Shown in pieces: positions 41,672 through 52,790 of a stretch of 64,000 bases of DNA (position 1 is the stretch's first letter; every line of letters begins with the position of its first letter). The notes below the pieces were generated by a model. It was not told the origin of the DNA and ran no database searches. It was given only the letters and a program-made list of their open reading frames with translations. The stretch is from Nonomuraea polychroma. GTDB lineage: Bacteria; Actinomycetota; Actinomycetes; Streptosporangiales; Streptosporangiaceae. The translations under genes and the position numbers were made by a program. The stretch spans positions 1,240,001-1,304,000 of the forward strand of contig NZ_SAUN01000001.1 of NCBI RefSeq assembly GCF_004011505.1, read 5' to 3'.

Positions 41672-43183
41672 TCAAAGGACGAGGGAGAGCAGTGTGGTCA
41701 GGGCGGCGATCACGGCGGCGGCGGCGAAGGCGGCCCCGTACGCGCTGCCGCCCGACACGGCGGTGAGGACCGCCAGCCCGGCCGCGCCGCCGATCTGGCG
41801 GGAGGCGTTGACCAGGCCGCCGGCCACGCCGCTGTCGGCCGGGGCGACCCCCGCCGACGACAGGGCGGTGAGCCGGACGAAGGCCACGCCGAGCCCCGCC
41901 CCGATGAGCAGCGACGGGCCGAGCAGGTCGGCGAGGAACGTGCCGTCGGACGGGGCCCGCGACAACCAGGCCAGGCCTGCCGTCAGCGCGGCCAGCGCAC
42001 CGGCCAGCACGGCCCGGCCCGGCAGCCGCCGTTCCAGGCGGGGCGTGGCCCAGGAGAAGACGATGATCGACAGGGCCAGCGGAAGCTGGGTGAGTCCCGC
42101 CTCCAGCGGCGTGAACCCGAGCACCCGCTGCTGGTAGAGCGGCAGGAAGAAGAACAGCCCGATCCAGACGGCGCCCACCAGGCTCATCAGCACGTTGGCC
42201 GCCCCCACCCGGCCGGCCCGCAATACTCGGGGCGGCACCAGCGGCGCGGCGGCTCGCCGTTGCACGGCCACGAAGACCGCCAGCAGCGCCACCCCGGCGC
42301 CGAGCGCCACCCAGGCGGCCACACCGCCCACGCCCGACAGGGATGACAAGGCGTAGGTGACCGCGATGAGCCCGCCGGTCGAGGTCAGTGCCCCGGCCAC
42401 ATCGAGGCGCCGCCCACGTGGCCGGTCGGTCGTGGTCGGTGCCCCGGTCGCGTCGAGGTGCTGCCCACGTGGCTGGTCGGTCGTGGTCGGTGCCCCGGTC
42501 GCGTCGAGGTGCTGCCCACGTGGCTGGTTGGTCGTGGTCGGAGCACCGGGCGCGTCCAGGTGGCCTGCGCGCGGCCGGTCCACGGCCAAGAGCAGCCGGC
42601 CGGCGGCCAGGACGGCGACGGCGGCGGGGACGGTCACGAGGAACACGGCGCGCCAGCCGTACGCACCGCTGATCAGGCCGCCGAGCAGCACGCCCGCCGC
42701 GCCGCCCGCCCCGGACACCGAGCCCCAGATCCCGAGCGCCCGCCCGCGGCCCGCCCCGGCCGGGTAAAGGGTGAGCACCAGTGCGAGGGCCGTCGGGGCG
42801 AGCAGCGCCGCCCCGACACCCTGCACGGCGCGGGCGGCGATCAGGACGGTCGCGCCGGGGGCCAGGCCGGCCGCCAGCGTGGCCACCGCGAACAACGCCG
42901 TGCCGGACAGGAACACGCGCCGCAGCCCGTACGCGTCTCCCAGCCTGCCGCCGAGCAGCAGCAGGGCGCCGAAGACGAGCACGTAGGCGTTGACCACCCA
43001 CGACAGGCCGGCCGCCGACAGGCCGAGACCGCCGCGGATCTGCGGAAGCGCGATGTTGACGATCGAGGTGGTGAGCACGGCCAGGAACTGGGCCGTCGCC
43101 AGGACTGCCAGCGCCCGCCCCGGCGAGCCCGGTGAGCCCGTCGTGCTCCGGCCGGCCGTGGCGGCGGTGTCCAACGTGTTCAC
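41672..43183 (-). CDS. MFS drug-type transporter (EmrB/QacA family)
   Basis: The 503-residue transporter has the DHA2-type motifs GLSWVVNAYVLVFGALLLLGGRLGD and LGIWGSVSGAGGAAGVLLGG, with about 14 helices. GTG 43183 has AAGGAGCA before it; a start 27 codons earlier lacks one. In the middle loop a 17-residue segment (GQHLDATGAPTTTDQPR) is repeated three times by a 51-base tandem repeat. It leads the operon with the carotenoid oxygenase and SRPBCC genes and probably exports their product or a toxic lipophile. Confidence 0.88.
   Translation of the reverse strand: MNTLDTAATAGRSTTGSPGSPGRALAVLATAQFLAVLTTSIVNIALPQIRGGLGLSAAGLSWVVNAYVLVFGALLLLGGRLGDAYGLRRVFLSGTALFAVATLAAGLAPGATVLIAARAVQGVGAALLAPTALALVLTLYPAGAGRGRALGIWGSVSGAGGAAGVLLGGLISGAYGWRAVFLVTVPAAVAVLAAGRLLLAVDRPRAGHLDAPGAPTTTNQPRGQHLDATGAPTTTDQPRGQHLDATGAPTTTDRPRGRRLDVAGALTSTGGLIAVTYALSSLSGVGGVAAWVALGAGVALLAVFVAVQRRAAAPLVPPRVLRAGRVGAANVLMSLVGAVWIGLFFFLPLYQQRVLGFTPLEAGLTQLPLALSIIVFSWATPRLERRLPGRAVLAGALAALTAGLAWLSRAPSDGTFLADLLGPSLLIGAGLGVAFVRLTALSSAGVAPADSGVAGGLVNASRQIGGAAGLAVLTAVSGGSAYGAAFAAAAVIAALTTLLSLVL
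42412..42564 (-). repeat. 51-base tandem repeat inside the MFS gene
   Basis: Three copies in register at 42412, 42463 and 42514 code near-identical 17-residue units in the cytoplasmic loop between the two halves of the transporter. The third copy has diverged at several bases. Being a multiple of three, copy number can change without breaking the frame. Confidence 0.93.
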
Positions 43184-43320
43184 GGTGACTGCTCCTTGGG
43201 CGAGAGTGGGGCGGGGGTTCTCCCCGCTGCCGCCACGCTCCCACTGGCTCCGCAACCGTCGCATCGGTAGAAATCACCGATCCGCCCGCCGCCGCCGTGT
43301 CGGCGACCGTCACCGCGGCT

Positions 43321-43372
43321 GCGCGCCTGGCCGTGATCCTCAGGTCGCGCGCCTGGCCGTGATCCTCAGGTC
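43321..43372. repeat. perfect 26-base tandem duplication in the MFS/LuxR divergent promoter region
   Basis: The 26-base unit beginning GCGCGCCTGGCCGTGATCCT occurs twice, at 43321-43346 and 43347-43372, without mismatch. It lies in the 300-base gap between two divergent genes (43184-43483), the region expected to hold both promoters. No other gene or clear -10/-35 pair was seen in the gap. Confidence 0.9.
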
Positions 43373-43483
43373 GCGCGTCGTCCGGATCCCGCTGGATCGG
43401 CGGCCGGCACCGCCGCCGCACCGCCTGAGGCGCGATCCCGAGGCCGCCCGGATCCGGCAGGACGGGCCCCGTAGCATTGGCCG

Positions 43484-46195
<2,712 letters not shown>

Positions 46196-46677
46196 CGCGG
46201 TCTCGGCCTGTGACGAGGTCTCGACCCGCAGCCGCATCGTCGTGACCGCGATCTCGGGAGCCACGATGGATTCCACGGGACCGGGCCAGCTCAGGGCGTA
46301 CTTGGCCCGGTAACACCCGGAGACCCGGTCGATCAGCTCGGGATCTCCGACGGCCTCCAGCCGCGCGGGGAAGACCTCACCACCGACCTGGATGGCCGCC
46401 TGCGCGCCGCCGCGTACCACGCGGTACCAGGCGCTGCGGGCGCCGAAGGCGGCGCGCACGTAGGCCTCGCCGCCGGTCACCACCACCCAGATCGGCCTGC
46501 CCGTCCATGGTCCGCCCGCCCGCCGCACCCACATCACGATCTCGGACTGCTCCGCCAGTTCTTTCACGCCCGCAGGCTCTCGCGGTGATGCGGGGCACGG
46601 CATCGGTGATGTTCACGTATTCCGCGGGACCGCATCGAGATCATCGACTCCCTGGCCGTCGACGACTGTGGCACCTG

Positions 46678-46830
46678 GACTACGCGGTGCCGTCCACACC
46701 GGCCGTGGTCAACGCCGTCATGGACGCGCTGCGGCAGGCCGGCGTGCCCTACCTGGACATGCCGCTGACGCCCGACCGGGTGTGGGCGGCGGTCGCCGGT
46801 TCGTCGGCGCCGGACAGGTCGGCGAAGTAG
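46678..46830 (+). pseudogene. C-terminal fragment of a Mo-hydroxylase large subunit
   Basis: About 50 residues read DYAVPSTPAVVNAVMDAL...GVPYLDMPLTPDRVWAAV, the extreme C-terminus of CoxL/XDH-type large subunits (P-A-V-V-N-A-V-x-D-A-L and L-T-P-x-R-V-W). Nothing of the remaining 700 residues is present. The fragment overlaps the end of the TetR gene on the other strand. Confidence 0.45.
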
Positions 46831-47429
46831 GCCCGCAGCACCCTGCGGCCCTGCTCGATCATGGCGGGGTCGCCCTCCGGGTCGGCCGTGAAGGCGAGCT
46901 GGAGGGAGGCCGCCGTGATCTGGATGGCCAGCCGCATGACCCGATAAGAGTCGGGCAGCGGCGGCAGCCCGGCCTCGTCCAGCGCGAAGTGGTAGAGCCG
47001 CTCGGCCAGCACGTCGCCGCCCTCCTCCACCTTGCCGGGCGGCAGGAACGTCGAGCCGCCGGGCCGGGTGTCGGCGAAGTCGACCACGGTGAAGCCGGGC
47101 ACGGTCCTGCGCATCTCGACCGTCTCCATCAGAACGATCTCCGCCGCGCGCGGCCAGGTGACGGCCGTCTCCTCGACCATGCGCCGGCGCAGCCGCACCA
47201 GCAGCAGCTCGAGATTGCGCAGCGCCAGCTCGCACAGCAGGCCGGGTTTGCCGTCGAAGAACTGGTAGATGGTGCCGCTGGGCACGCGGGCGCGCCTGGC
47301 GACCTCCAGTGTCGTGAGCGCGTCGAGCCCCACCTCGTCGAGAAGCTGCGTGCAGGCGTCGAGGATGCGCTCGAACCTCTCGATGCTGCGCTTCTGGACC
47401 GGCCGCCGACGGAGTCCTGGGTTATGCAC
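46749..47429 (-). CDS. TetR-family regulator
   Basis: The 226-residue protein has a TetR helix-turn-helix at about 20-65 (ILDACTQLLDEVGLDALTTLEVARRA then SGTIYQFFDGKPGLLCELA). The C-terminal domain is typical of the family without a known ligand. It starts with GTG right beside a 21-base inverted repeat. The lipoprotein gene is divergent from it and may be its target. Confidence 0.85.
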   Translation of the reverse strand: MHNPGLRRRPVQKRSIERFERILDACTQLLDEVGLDALTTLEVARRARVPSGTIYQFFDGKPGLLCELALRNLELLLVRLRRRMVEETAVTWPRAAEIVLMETVEMRRTVPGFTVVDFADTRPGGSTFLPPGKVEEGGDVLAERLYHFALDEAGLPPLPDSYRVMRLAIQITAASLQLAFTADPEGDPAMIEQGRRVLRAYFADLSGADEPATAAHTRSGVSGMSR

Positions 47430-47440
47430 GCACCAGTATT

Positions 47441-47461
47441 AACATAACACTCTGTCATGTT
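47441..47461. promoter_or_regulatory. operator-like inverted repeat before a TetR gene
   Basis: AACATnACA-N3-TGTnATGTT is a 21-base inverted repeat 11 bases before the TetR GTG start, in an AT-rich pocket, as expected for autoregulation. Confidence 0.6.
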
Positions 47462-47611
47462 CTCACGTGGCACCCTTTCATATCCGGGCTGGTCATCGGC
47501 TGGGCGGTCGCACCGCACAAGTCGGTGATCGTTTCCGGTCACACGACCGCTACGCGTTTGAGTAGGGGCTACTCATGACGATCCGGCGAGCGGGATCACA
47601 CGCTTGATTCC

Positions 47612-48286
47612 ATGAATCGTCGCTCCGCTGCCAGCGGGCTGTTGATCGCGATCCTCTCCTTCAGCTTCCTCACCGGGTGTGAGTTCCAGGGTGATCAGGC
47701 CAGCGCCGATCAGCCGCCCCAGGCGCAACCCAAGGACCCGCCACCGGCCAAGAAGGGTTTCTGCCCCAAGGCCGGGCCGATCACCCGCTCGCTGCTGCCC
47801 TCGCCCGAGGGCGTCGAGCGGATCGCCACGAATCCCTGCCTCGGCGTGAACGGCTTCCTCGGCCTCGTGCTCGACGCCATCCCGCAACAGGAGATGGCCA
47901 ACGAGGAGGAGCTGCGCAAGTTCCGCACGGGGCTGAGGACCTTCGCCAAGCAGGTCGTCCTGGTGGCGGATGCCGCGGACTGCGCGTACGAGAACGACCA
48001 CCTGGCGGTCTCGGTCTACCAAGATCCCGAGTACGGCTGGTCGCTGGGCGTCGTGGCCGTGGTGCGAGGCGACGTAGAGGCATTGGCGGAGGATGCGATC
48101 TGCCTGCTGGCCAAACAGGTGCCCTTCACTCCAGGCTTCGGCGTGCGGGCGGAGGGCCGGCCGACAGCCATGTTCTGCGCCGACACCGTGCTCAGGGAGG
48201 CCCAGGGCTACCAGTTCAGGGTCGTATGGCTGGCCGGCTCCGACAGGATGTGCCGCAGCCTCTCGGGCAGCATCGAGGATGTCTAG
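47612..48286 (+). CDS. lipoprotein of unknown function
   Basis: The 224-residue protein has a signal peptide with lipobox L-T-G-C (Cys23), a proline-rich spacer and a folded domain with five further cysteines, possibly disulfide-bonded. Repeated phrases such as DPEYGWSLGVVAVVRGD do not match a family I know. No strong ribosome binding site precedes the ATG. The gene ends inside a palindrome shared with the convergent GH15 gene. Confidence 0.78.
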   Translation: MNRRSAASGLLIAILSFSFLTGCEFQGDQASADQPPQAQPKDPPPAKKGFCPKAGPITRSLLPSPEGVERIATNPCLGVNGFLGLVLDAIPQQEMANEEELRKFRTGLRTFAKQVVLVADAADCAYENDHLAVSVYQDPEYGWSLGVVAVVRGDVEALAEDAICLLAKQVPFTPGFGVRAEGRPTAMFCADTVLREAQGYQFRVVWLAGSDRMCRSLSGSIEDV

Positions 48287-48304
48287 GTGCGGTACCGCAC
48301 CTAG
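48283..48304. terminator. bidirectional palindrome containing both stop codons
   Basis: CTAGGTGCGG-TACCGCACCTAG is a perfect 22-base palindrome. It contains the TAG of the lipoprotein gene (48284-48286) and, on the other strand, the TAG of the GH15 gene (48301-48303), so it can end both transcripts. Confidence 0.7.
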
Positions 48305-50142
48305 CCGAGGGCGTGGTCGAGGTTGAAGGCGGCGCTGATGAGCGCCAGGTGGGTGAACGCCTGCGGGAAGTTGCCGAGCTGCTCTCCGGTGTGGCCGATC
48401 TCCTCGGCGTACAGACCGAGGTGGTTGGCGTAGGTCAGCATCTTCTCGAAGGCCAGGCGGGCCTCGTCCAGGCGGCCGGCGCGGGCCAGGGCCTCGACGT
48501 ACCAGAACGAGCAGATGGAGAAGGTGCCTTCCGGGCCTGCCAGCCCGTCGGGGCTGACCTCCGGGTCGTAGCGGTAGACCAGCGAGTCGGAGACCAGGCC
48601 GCGGCCGAGCGCGTCCAGCGTGCACAGCCACTTGGGGTCGGTGGGTGAGACGAACTTGGCCAGCGGCATCATCAGGATGGACGCGTCGAGGACATCGTCG
48701 TCGAAGTGCTGGACGAACGCCTGCAGACTGTCGGACCAGCCGTGTCGCATGATGTCGCGGTAAATCGCGTCACGGGCCTGCCGCCAGCGCGGTATGTCGG
48801 CGGGCAGGCCGCGCTGCGCCGCCATGCGCATGGCGCGTTCGATGGCCACCCAGCACATCAGGCGCGAATAGACGAAGTTCTTGCGTCCGCCGCGGGTCTC
48901 CCAGATCCCCTCGTCGGGCTGGTCCCAGTTGTCGCAGACCCAGTCCACCAGCGTGCACACCTCCTCCCAGCGTTCGCTGGAGATCGGTGTGCCCCATTTG
49001 TTGTACAGGTAGATGGAGTCGATGAGCGCTCCGTAAATGTCCAGCTGGAGTTGGCCGACCGCGTCGTTGCCCACGCGCGCGGGGGACGATCCCCGGTAGC
49101 CCTCGAAGTGGGTCAGCTCCTGTTCGGGCAGGTCGCTGCGGCCGTCGATGCCGTACATGATCTGCAACGGACCGGTGCCGAGGCCGCTGTCGGACCCGAC
49201 GTGCTTGGACAGGAACCCCATGAACGCCTCGGCCTCCTCGGTGAAGCCGAGTCTGAGCAGGGCGTAGACGCAGAACGCGGCGTCGCGGACCCACACGTAG
49301 CGGTAGTCCCAGTTGCGTGCGCCGCCGATCCGCTCGGGCAGGCTCGTGGTGGGGGCGGCGACGATCCCACCGGTCGGCGCGTAGGTGAGCAACTTCAGTG
49401 TCAGGGCGGAGCGGTGGACGACCTCGCGCCACCGGCCCCGGTAGCGGGAGGCCGACAGCCACTTCCGCCAGAACCGCACCGTGGCGGCGAACTCCTCCTC
49501 CGCCTCCTCGATCGGGCAGCCCCGAGGCGCTATCCCCGCGCCCACGCGGTCGAGGGCGAACACCGCGTGCTGGCCCTCGGCCAGCTCGAACCGGCTCCGT
49601 ACGTCCTGACCGTCGGGCTCCACGGGCACGCTGGCGGACAGGGCGAGGGACAGCGACTCCGACTCGAACGTCGTCCGTGACCCGTCCTGGTGGAGGGTGT
49701 GAGGTTGCCTGGCGTAGTCGAACCGGGGCGCCACCCGGGCGCGGAACGGCATCGTGCCGCGTACGCAGGTGATCCGGCGGATCAGCCGGTGCCGGTCGGC
49801 TTCCAGGCTGTCGCCGGCGATCGGCATGAAGTCCTGGATCTCGCCGACCCCGTCCTCGGCGAAGAAACGGGTGATCAGGACGTTGGTGTCGGGGAAGTAG
49901 AACTGCTTGGTGGTCGCCGGAGTGTCGGCCGCCAGCTCGAACGAGCCGCCCTTGTCGGCGTCCAGGATCGAGCCGAACACGCTGGGCGAGTCGAATCTCG
50001 GACAGCAGTACCAGTCGATCGTGCCGTTGGTGCCCACGAGCGCGACGGTCCGCAGGTCGCCGATCAGCCCGTGCTCCCCGATCGGCAGGTAGCGGGAGTC
50101 GTCCCAGGCCCTGGCCGTCGCGTCGGGGTTGTCTGCCTGCAT
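48301..50142 (-). CDS. GH15-family glycoside hydrolase (glucoamylase/trehalase type)
   Basis: The 613-residue protein has the N-terminal beta domain (YLPIGEHGLIGDLRTVALVGTNGTIDWYC) and the (alpha/alpha)6 catalytic barrel of GH15: RIGGARNWDYRYVWVRDAAF, LQLDIYGALIDSIYLY and EEIGHTGEQLGNFPQAFTHLA. These phrases are typical of actinobacterial GH15 trehalases and glucoamylases. Without a signal peptide it acts in the cytoplasm, probably on trehalose or short alpha-glucans. ATG 50142 starts the conserved part. Confidence 0.9.
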   Translation of the reverse strand: MQADNPDATARAWDDSRYLPIGEHGLIGDLRTVALVGTNGTIDWYCCPRFDSPSVFGSILDADKGGSFELAADTPATTKQFYFPDTNVLITRFFAEDGVGEIQDFMPIAGDSLEADRHRLIRRITCVRGTMPFRARVAPRFDYARQPHTLHQDGSRTTFESESLSLALSASVPVEPDGQDVRSRFELAEGQHAVFALDRVGAGIAPRGCPIEEAEEEFAATVRFWRKWLSASRYRGRWREVVHRSALTLKLLTYAPTGGIVAAPTTSLPERIGGARNWDYRYVWVRDAAFCVYALLRLGFTEEAEAFMGFLSKHVGSDSGLGTGPLQIMYGIDGRSDLPEQELTHFEGYRGSSPARVGNDAVGQLQLDIYGALIDSIYLYNKWGTPISSERWEEVCTLVDWVCDNWDQPDEGIWETRGGRKNFVYSRLMCWVAIERAMRMAAQRGLPADIPRWRQARDAIYRDIMRHGWSDSLQAFVQHFDDDVLDASILMMPLAKFVSPTDPKWLCTLDALGRGLVSDSLVYRYDPEVSPDGLAGPEGTFSICSFWYVEALARAGRLDEARLAFEKMLTYANHLGLYAEEIGHTGEQLGNFPQAFTHLALISAAFNLDHALG

Positions 50143-50188
50143 GCTCTCAACATAGGCAGCGCACCGGATGGCGGGGCGCTGCCGTTCG

Positions 50189-50527
50189 TCAAGGGGTCGC
50201 AGATCTTCCCGGCAAACCGGTCGCGGCTCCCTGGCCCGGTGCCGAGGACCCCAGATCGACGGCCAGCCGGGAGTCGACACCCTTGCCATGGACGGGAGCA
50301 CTGCCCCTGACGTGCACCGAATGCTCGGTCACGCGCGCCCGGCAGAGGCGCAGCGGCGCCGGCCCCTGCAGCTCGTCCCGCGGAAACACCCGCTGCTCGG
50401 GGAACCTGGCGCGGCAGGCATGGTCCACGTGCCGCTCGAACTCGTCGTCCGGCAGTCGCCCGGCGGTGGCGAGCAGGTAGACGGCCTGCGCGGTGCCGAT
50501 CGGCGCGGTGGAATCGAAGATCACCAT
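50189..50527 (-). CDS. small protein of unknown function
   Basis: The 112-residue ORF begins MVIFDSTAPIGTAQAVYLLA and has GGAGGTCAGC directly before its ATG, the best ribosome binding site in this stretch. The first 60 residues have normal codon use and a helical, acidic character; the C-terminal part is low-complexity. No family is recognised. It lies between the GH15 gene and the divergent IclR gene. Confidence 0.5.
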   Translation of the reverse strand: MVIFDSTAPIGTAQAVYLLATAGRLPDDEFERHVDHACRARFPEQRVFPRDELQGPAPLRLCRARVTEHSVHVRGSAPVHGKGVDSRLAVDLGSSAPGQGAATGLPGRSATP

Positions 50528-50722
50528 GCTGACCTCCGTGCGCTCGGCGATGTCCTCTCCGCCTCGGTGTAGAGATCCCGGGAGGGGCCGAAACCAACCG
50601 CCAGGGCCATGGGGTAATGCAAAGCTCCACATTACCGACTATTGACTCATCGCTGCGATATCAGTAGCTTCGCTCCCAGTTATCGGTATCACCTCCCATT
50701 CATCGGGCCGTTAGAGGGAACT

Positions 50723-51514
50723 ATGGCGGAGCTTGACCGTCTGGCTGGGACTCTGGAGCGCGGTTTCGCGATCCTGGAGTTGCTCGCCGCGGAGCGGTCG
50801 ATCACAGCGGTGCAGATCGCGGACCGGCTGGGTCTGTCGCGAAGCGCCACCTACCGGATCCTGGGTACGCTCCGCCAGCGGGGCTACGTGGACTGGGACG
50901 GCACCGAACAGGTGAGTCTCGGCCAGCGTGCCGTCACCCTCGGCATGGCCGCTCTCAGCAACTTCGACCCCTACCTCGCCGCCCAGGCGCATCTGCGGGA
51001 TCTGTCCCGGGAACTGTCCGAAGCCGCCCTGATGGCGGTGCGCGACGGCGAGCAGATGGTGTACGTCGCCCATGAGGACGTCACCGACCACTCCATCGCG
51101 GTCCGCCGGCTGCTCGGCGTGCGCCGCCAGATGCACAGCACGTCGCTCGGCAAGGCGTATCTCGCGGCTCTGCCGATCGACGAGGTCGATGCCCTCATCG
51201 ACCGGCTCGACCTGACCCCCCACACACCGACCACGATCACGGACCGTGCGAGGCTGCGCGCCGAGCTCGACGAGACCCGCGCCCGCGGCTACTCGATCGA
51301 CAACAGCGAGAACGAGCCGGACGTGCTCTGCTTCGGCGCCGCGATCCGCGACGAACGCGGCATGCCCATCTGCGCGATCAGCGTGGCGGGCCCGCGCGAG
51401 CGGATGCTCGGAAAACAGGACGTGGTCCCCCGCAGAGTGTCCGAAGTGGCACTCGCGATCTCCCGCCGGCTCGGATTCGTCGGGCCTGTCAACTTCGTGA
51501 ATCTGGGAAGGTAG
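50723..51514 (+). CDS. IclR-family regulator of the pectin-fragment operon
   Basis: The 263-residue protein has an N-terminal winged helix (ERGFAILELLAAERSITAVQIADRLGLSRSATYRIL region) and the C-terminal IclR effector domain (STSLGKAYLAALP and RGYSIDNSENEPDVLCFGAAIRD). GAGGGAAC precedes the ATG. In enterobacteria the IclR protein KdgR represses the pectin/KDG genes, and here the gene stands directly in front of the uronate operon, seven bases before the binding-protein gene. The AT-rich region 50620-50700 probably holds its operator. Confidence 0.9.
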   Translation: MAELDRLAGTLERGFAILELLAAERSITAVQIADRLGLSRSATYRILGTLRQRGYVDWDGTEQVSLGQRAVTLGMAALSNFDPYLAAQAHLRDLSRELSEAALMAVRDGEQMVYVAHEDVTDHSIAVRRLLGVRRQMHSTSLGKAYLAALPIDEVDALIDRLDLTPHTPTTITDRARLRAELDETRARGYSIDNSENEPDVLCFGAAIRDERGMPICAISVAGPRERMLGKQDVVPRRVSEVALAISRRLGFVGPVNFVNLGR

Positions 51515-51521
51515 CCCAAAG

Positions 51522-52790
51522 ATGCGACGGATCCTGGCCTCCTGCATCGCAATGGTGACGCTCGCCGCATGCGCGCCGGGCACGACAAGCGGAGGCGGGA
51601 ATGAACAGGTCGATGACAAGACGCTGACGTACCTCTATTTCACCGACGGGCCCGACGAGCAGGCGACCCGCAATCTGATCGCCGACTACGAGAAGAAGAG
51701 CGGCGTGAAGGTCGATCTCCAGATCGTCCCCTTCGACAACCTGGAGCAGCGGCTCCAGGCCCGCCTGTCCGGGGGGAACGCGCCGGACGTGGCGCGGCTG
51801 ACGGACATCTCACCCTTCCGCAGCGATCTGCTCGACCTGAACAAGTTCCAGAAGGCGGCGCTGGACGGCCAGTTCATCGACGGCGCCAAGGCCTACATCA
51901 CGGGAGCCGGCGGCGAACTGCTCGCGGTGCCGAGCGACCTGACCATGAACGGCCCGCTGGTCAATGTGGACCAGTTCAAGAAGGCAGGGGTGTCGCTGCC
52001 CGACGTCACCAAGCCCTGGAAATGGGATGAGATGGTGGCGGCAGCCCAGAAGGTGCAGAAGGCCAACAAGACCCAGTACGCGATCGCGATGGACGTCTCG
52101 GGGCACCGCTTCTCCACCATGCTGAGCCAGTTCGGCACCACGTTCTTCAGCGCGGACGGCACCTCGGTGGGGCTGGACACGCAGAAGGCCACGGCGGCGG
52201 TGAAGCTCTTCGCCGACCTGAACGCCTCCGGCGTGCTGCCCGCGGACCTGTGGCTGCAGGCCGGCTCCAAGTACAAGGCCGCGAACGAGATCTTCCTGGC
52301 CCAGCAGACCCCGGTGTACATCAGCGGGAACTGGCAGGTCAGCGCCTTCGCCAAGGACGCGACGTTCACCTGGGCCGCCGCGCCGAACCCCTGCCAGGAG
52401 ACCTGCGGCGGGTTCCCCGGCGGCAAGTTCATGGCGTCGTTCAAGCAGAGCAAGCGGCAGCAGGCCGCGGCCGACTTCATCGCCTACATGAACTCGAAGG
52501 AGTCGCAGGAACGCCTGGCCAAGGAGGCCAATTTCCTGCCCACCAGGAAGGACCTCATCTCCTCCGGCATCGACTACCCCCAGCGTGACGCCGACATGAA
52601 GGTGTTCCTCGCGGACGTGAGCCGGACCCCGCCGCAGGCCTTCGCCACCTCCTACAGCCCGGCGTTCGCCGCCACGGCGAAGGCCACCGTCGACGCCCTG
52701 GGCAAGGTGCTCGCCAAGAGCCAGTCACCGGAGCAGGCCGTCGAAACGATCAAGGCCGCGGCGGAGAAGGCGCTCAAGGACACCAAGTGA
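51522..52790 (+). CDS. sugar ABC importer substrate-binding lipoprotein (CUT1)
   Basis: The 422-residue lipoprotein has its lipobox at T-L-A-A-C (Cys17) and the family 1 sugar-binding fold (LTYLYFTDGPDEQATRNLIADYEKK, then GNAPDVARLTD). It probably binds oligogalacturonides or unsaturated di-uronates, judging by the downstream enzymes. The GTG of the first permease overlaps its stop (GTGA). No ATPase gene follows; such CUT1 systems often share MsiK-type ATPases encoded elsewhere. Confidence 0.9.
   Translation: MRRILASCIAMVTLAACAPGTTSGGGNEQVDDKTLTYLYFTDGPDEQATRNLIADYEKKSGVKVDLQIVPFDNLEQRLQARLSGGNAPDVARLTDISPFRSDLLDLNKFQKAALDGQFIDGAKAYITGAGGELLAVPSDLTMNGPLVNVDQFKKAGVSLPDVTKPWKWDEMVAAAQKVQKANKTQYAIAMDVSGHRFSTMLSQFGTTFFSADGTSVGLDTQKATAAVKLFADLNASGVLPADLWLQAGSKYKAANEIFLAQQTPVYISGNWQVSAFAKDATFTWAAAPNPCQETCGGFPGGKFMASFKQSKRQQAAADFIAYMNSKESQERLAKEANFLPTRKDLISSGIDYPQRDADMKVFLADVSRTPPQAFATSYSPAFAATAKATVDALGKVLAKSQSPEQAVETIKAAAEKALKDTK

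Noticed and set aside
40278..43421. A single 1047-residue protein on the minus strand
   Set aside because: Only the last 451 residues (carotenoid oxygenase) have family motifs. The upstream part is an arginine/proline-rich shadow of the MFS gene in another frame.
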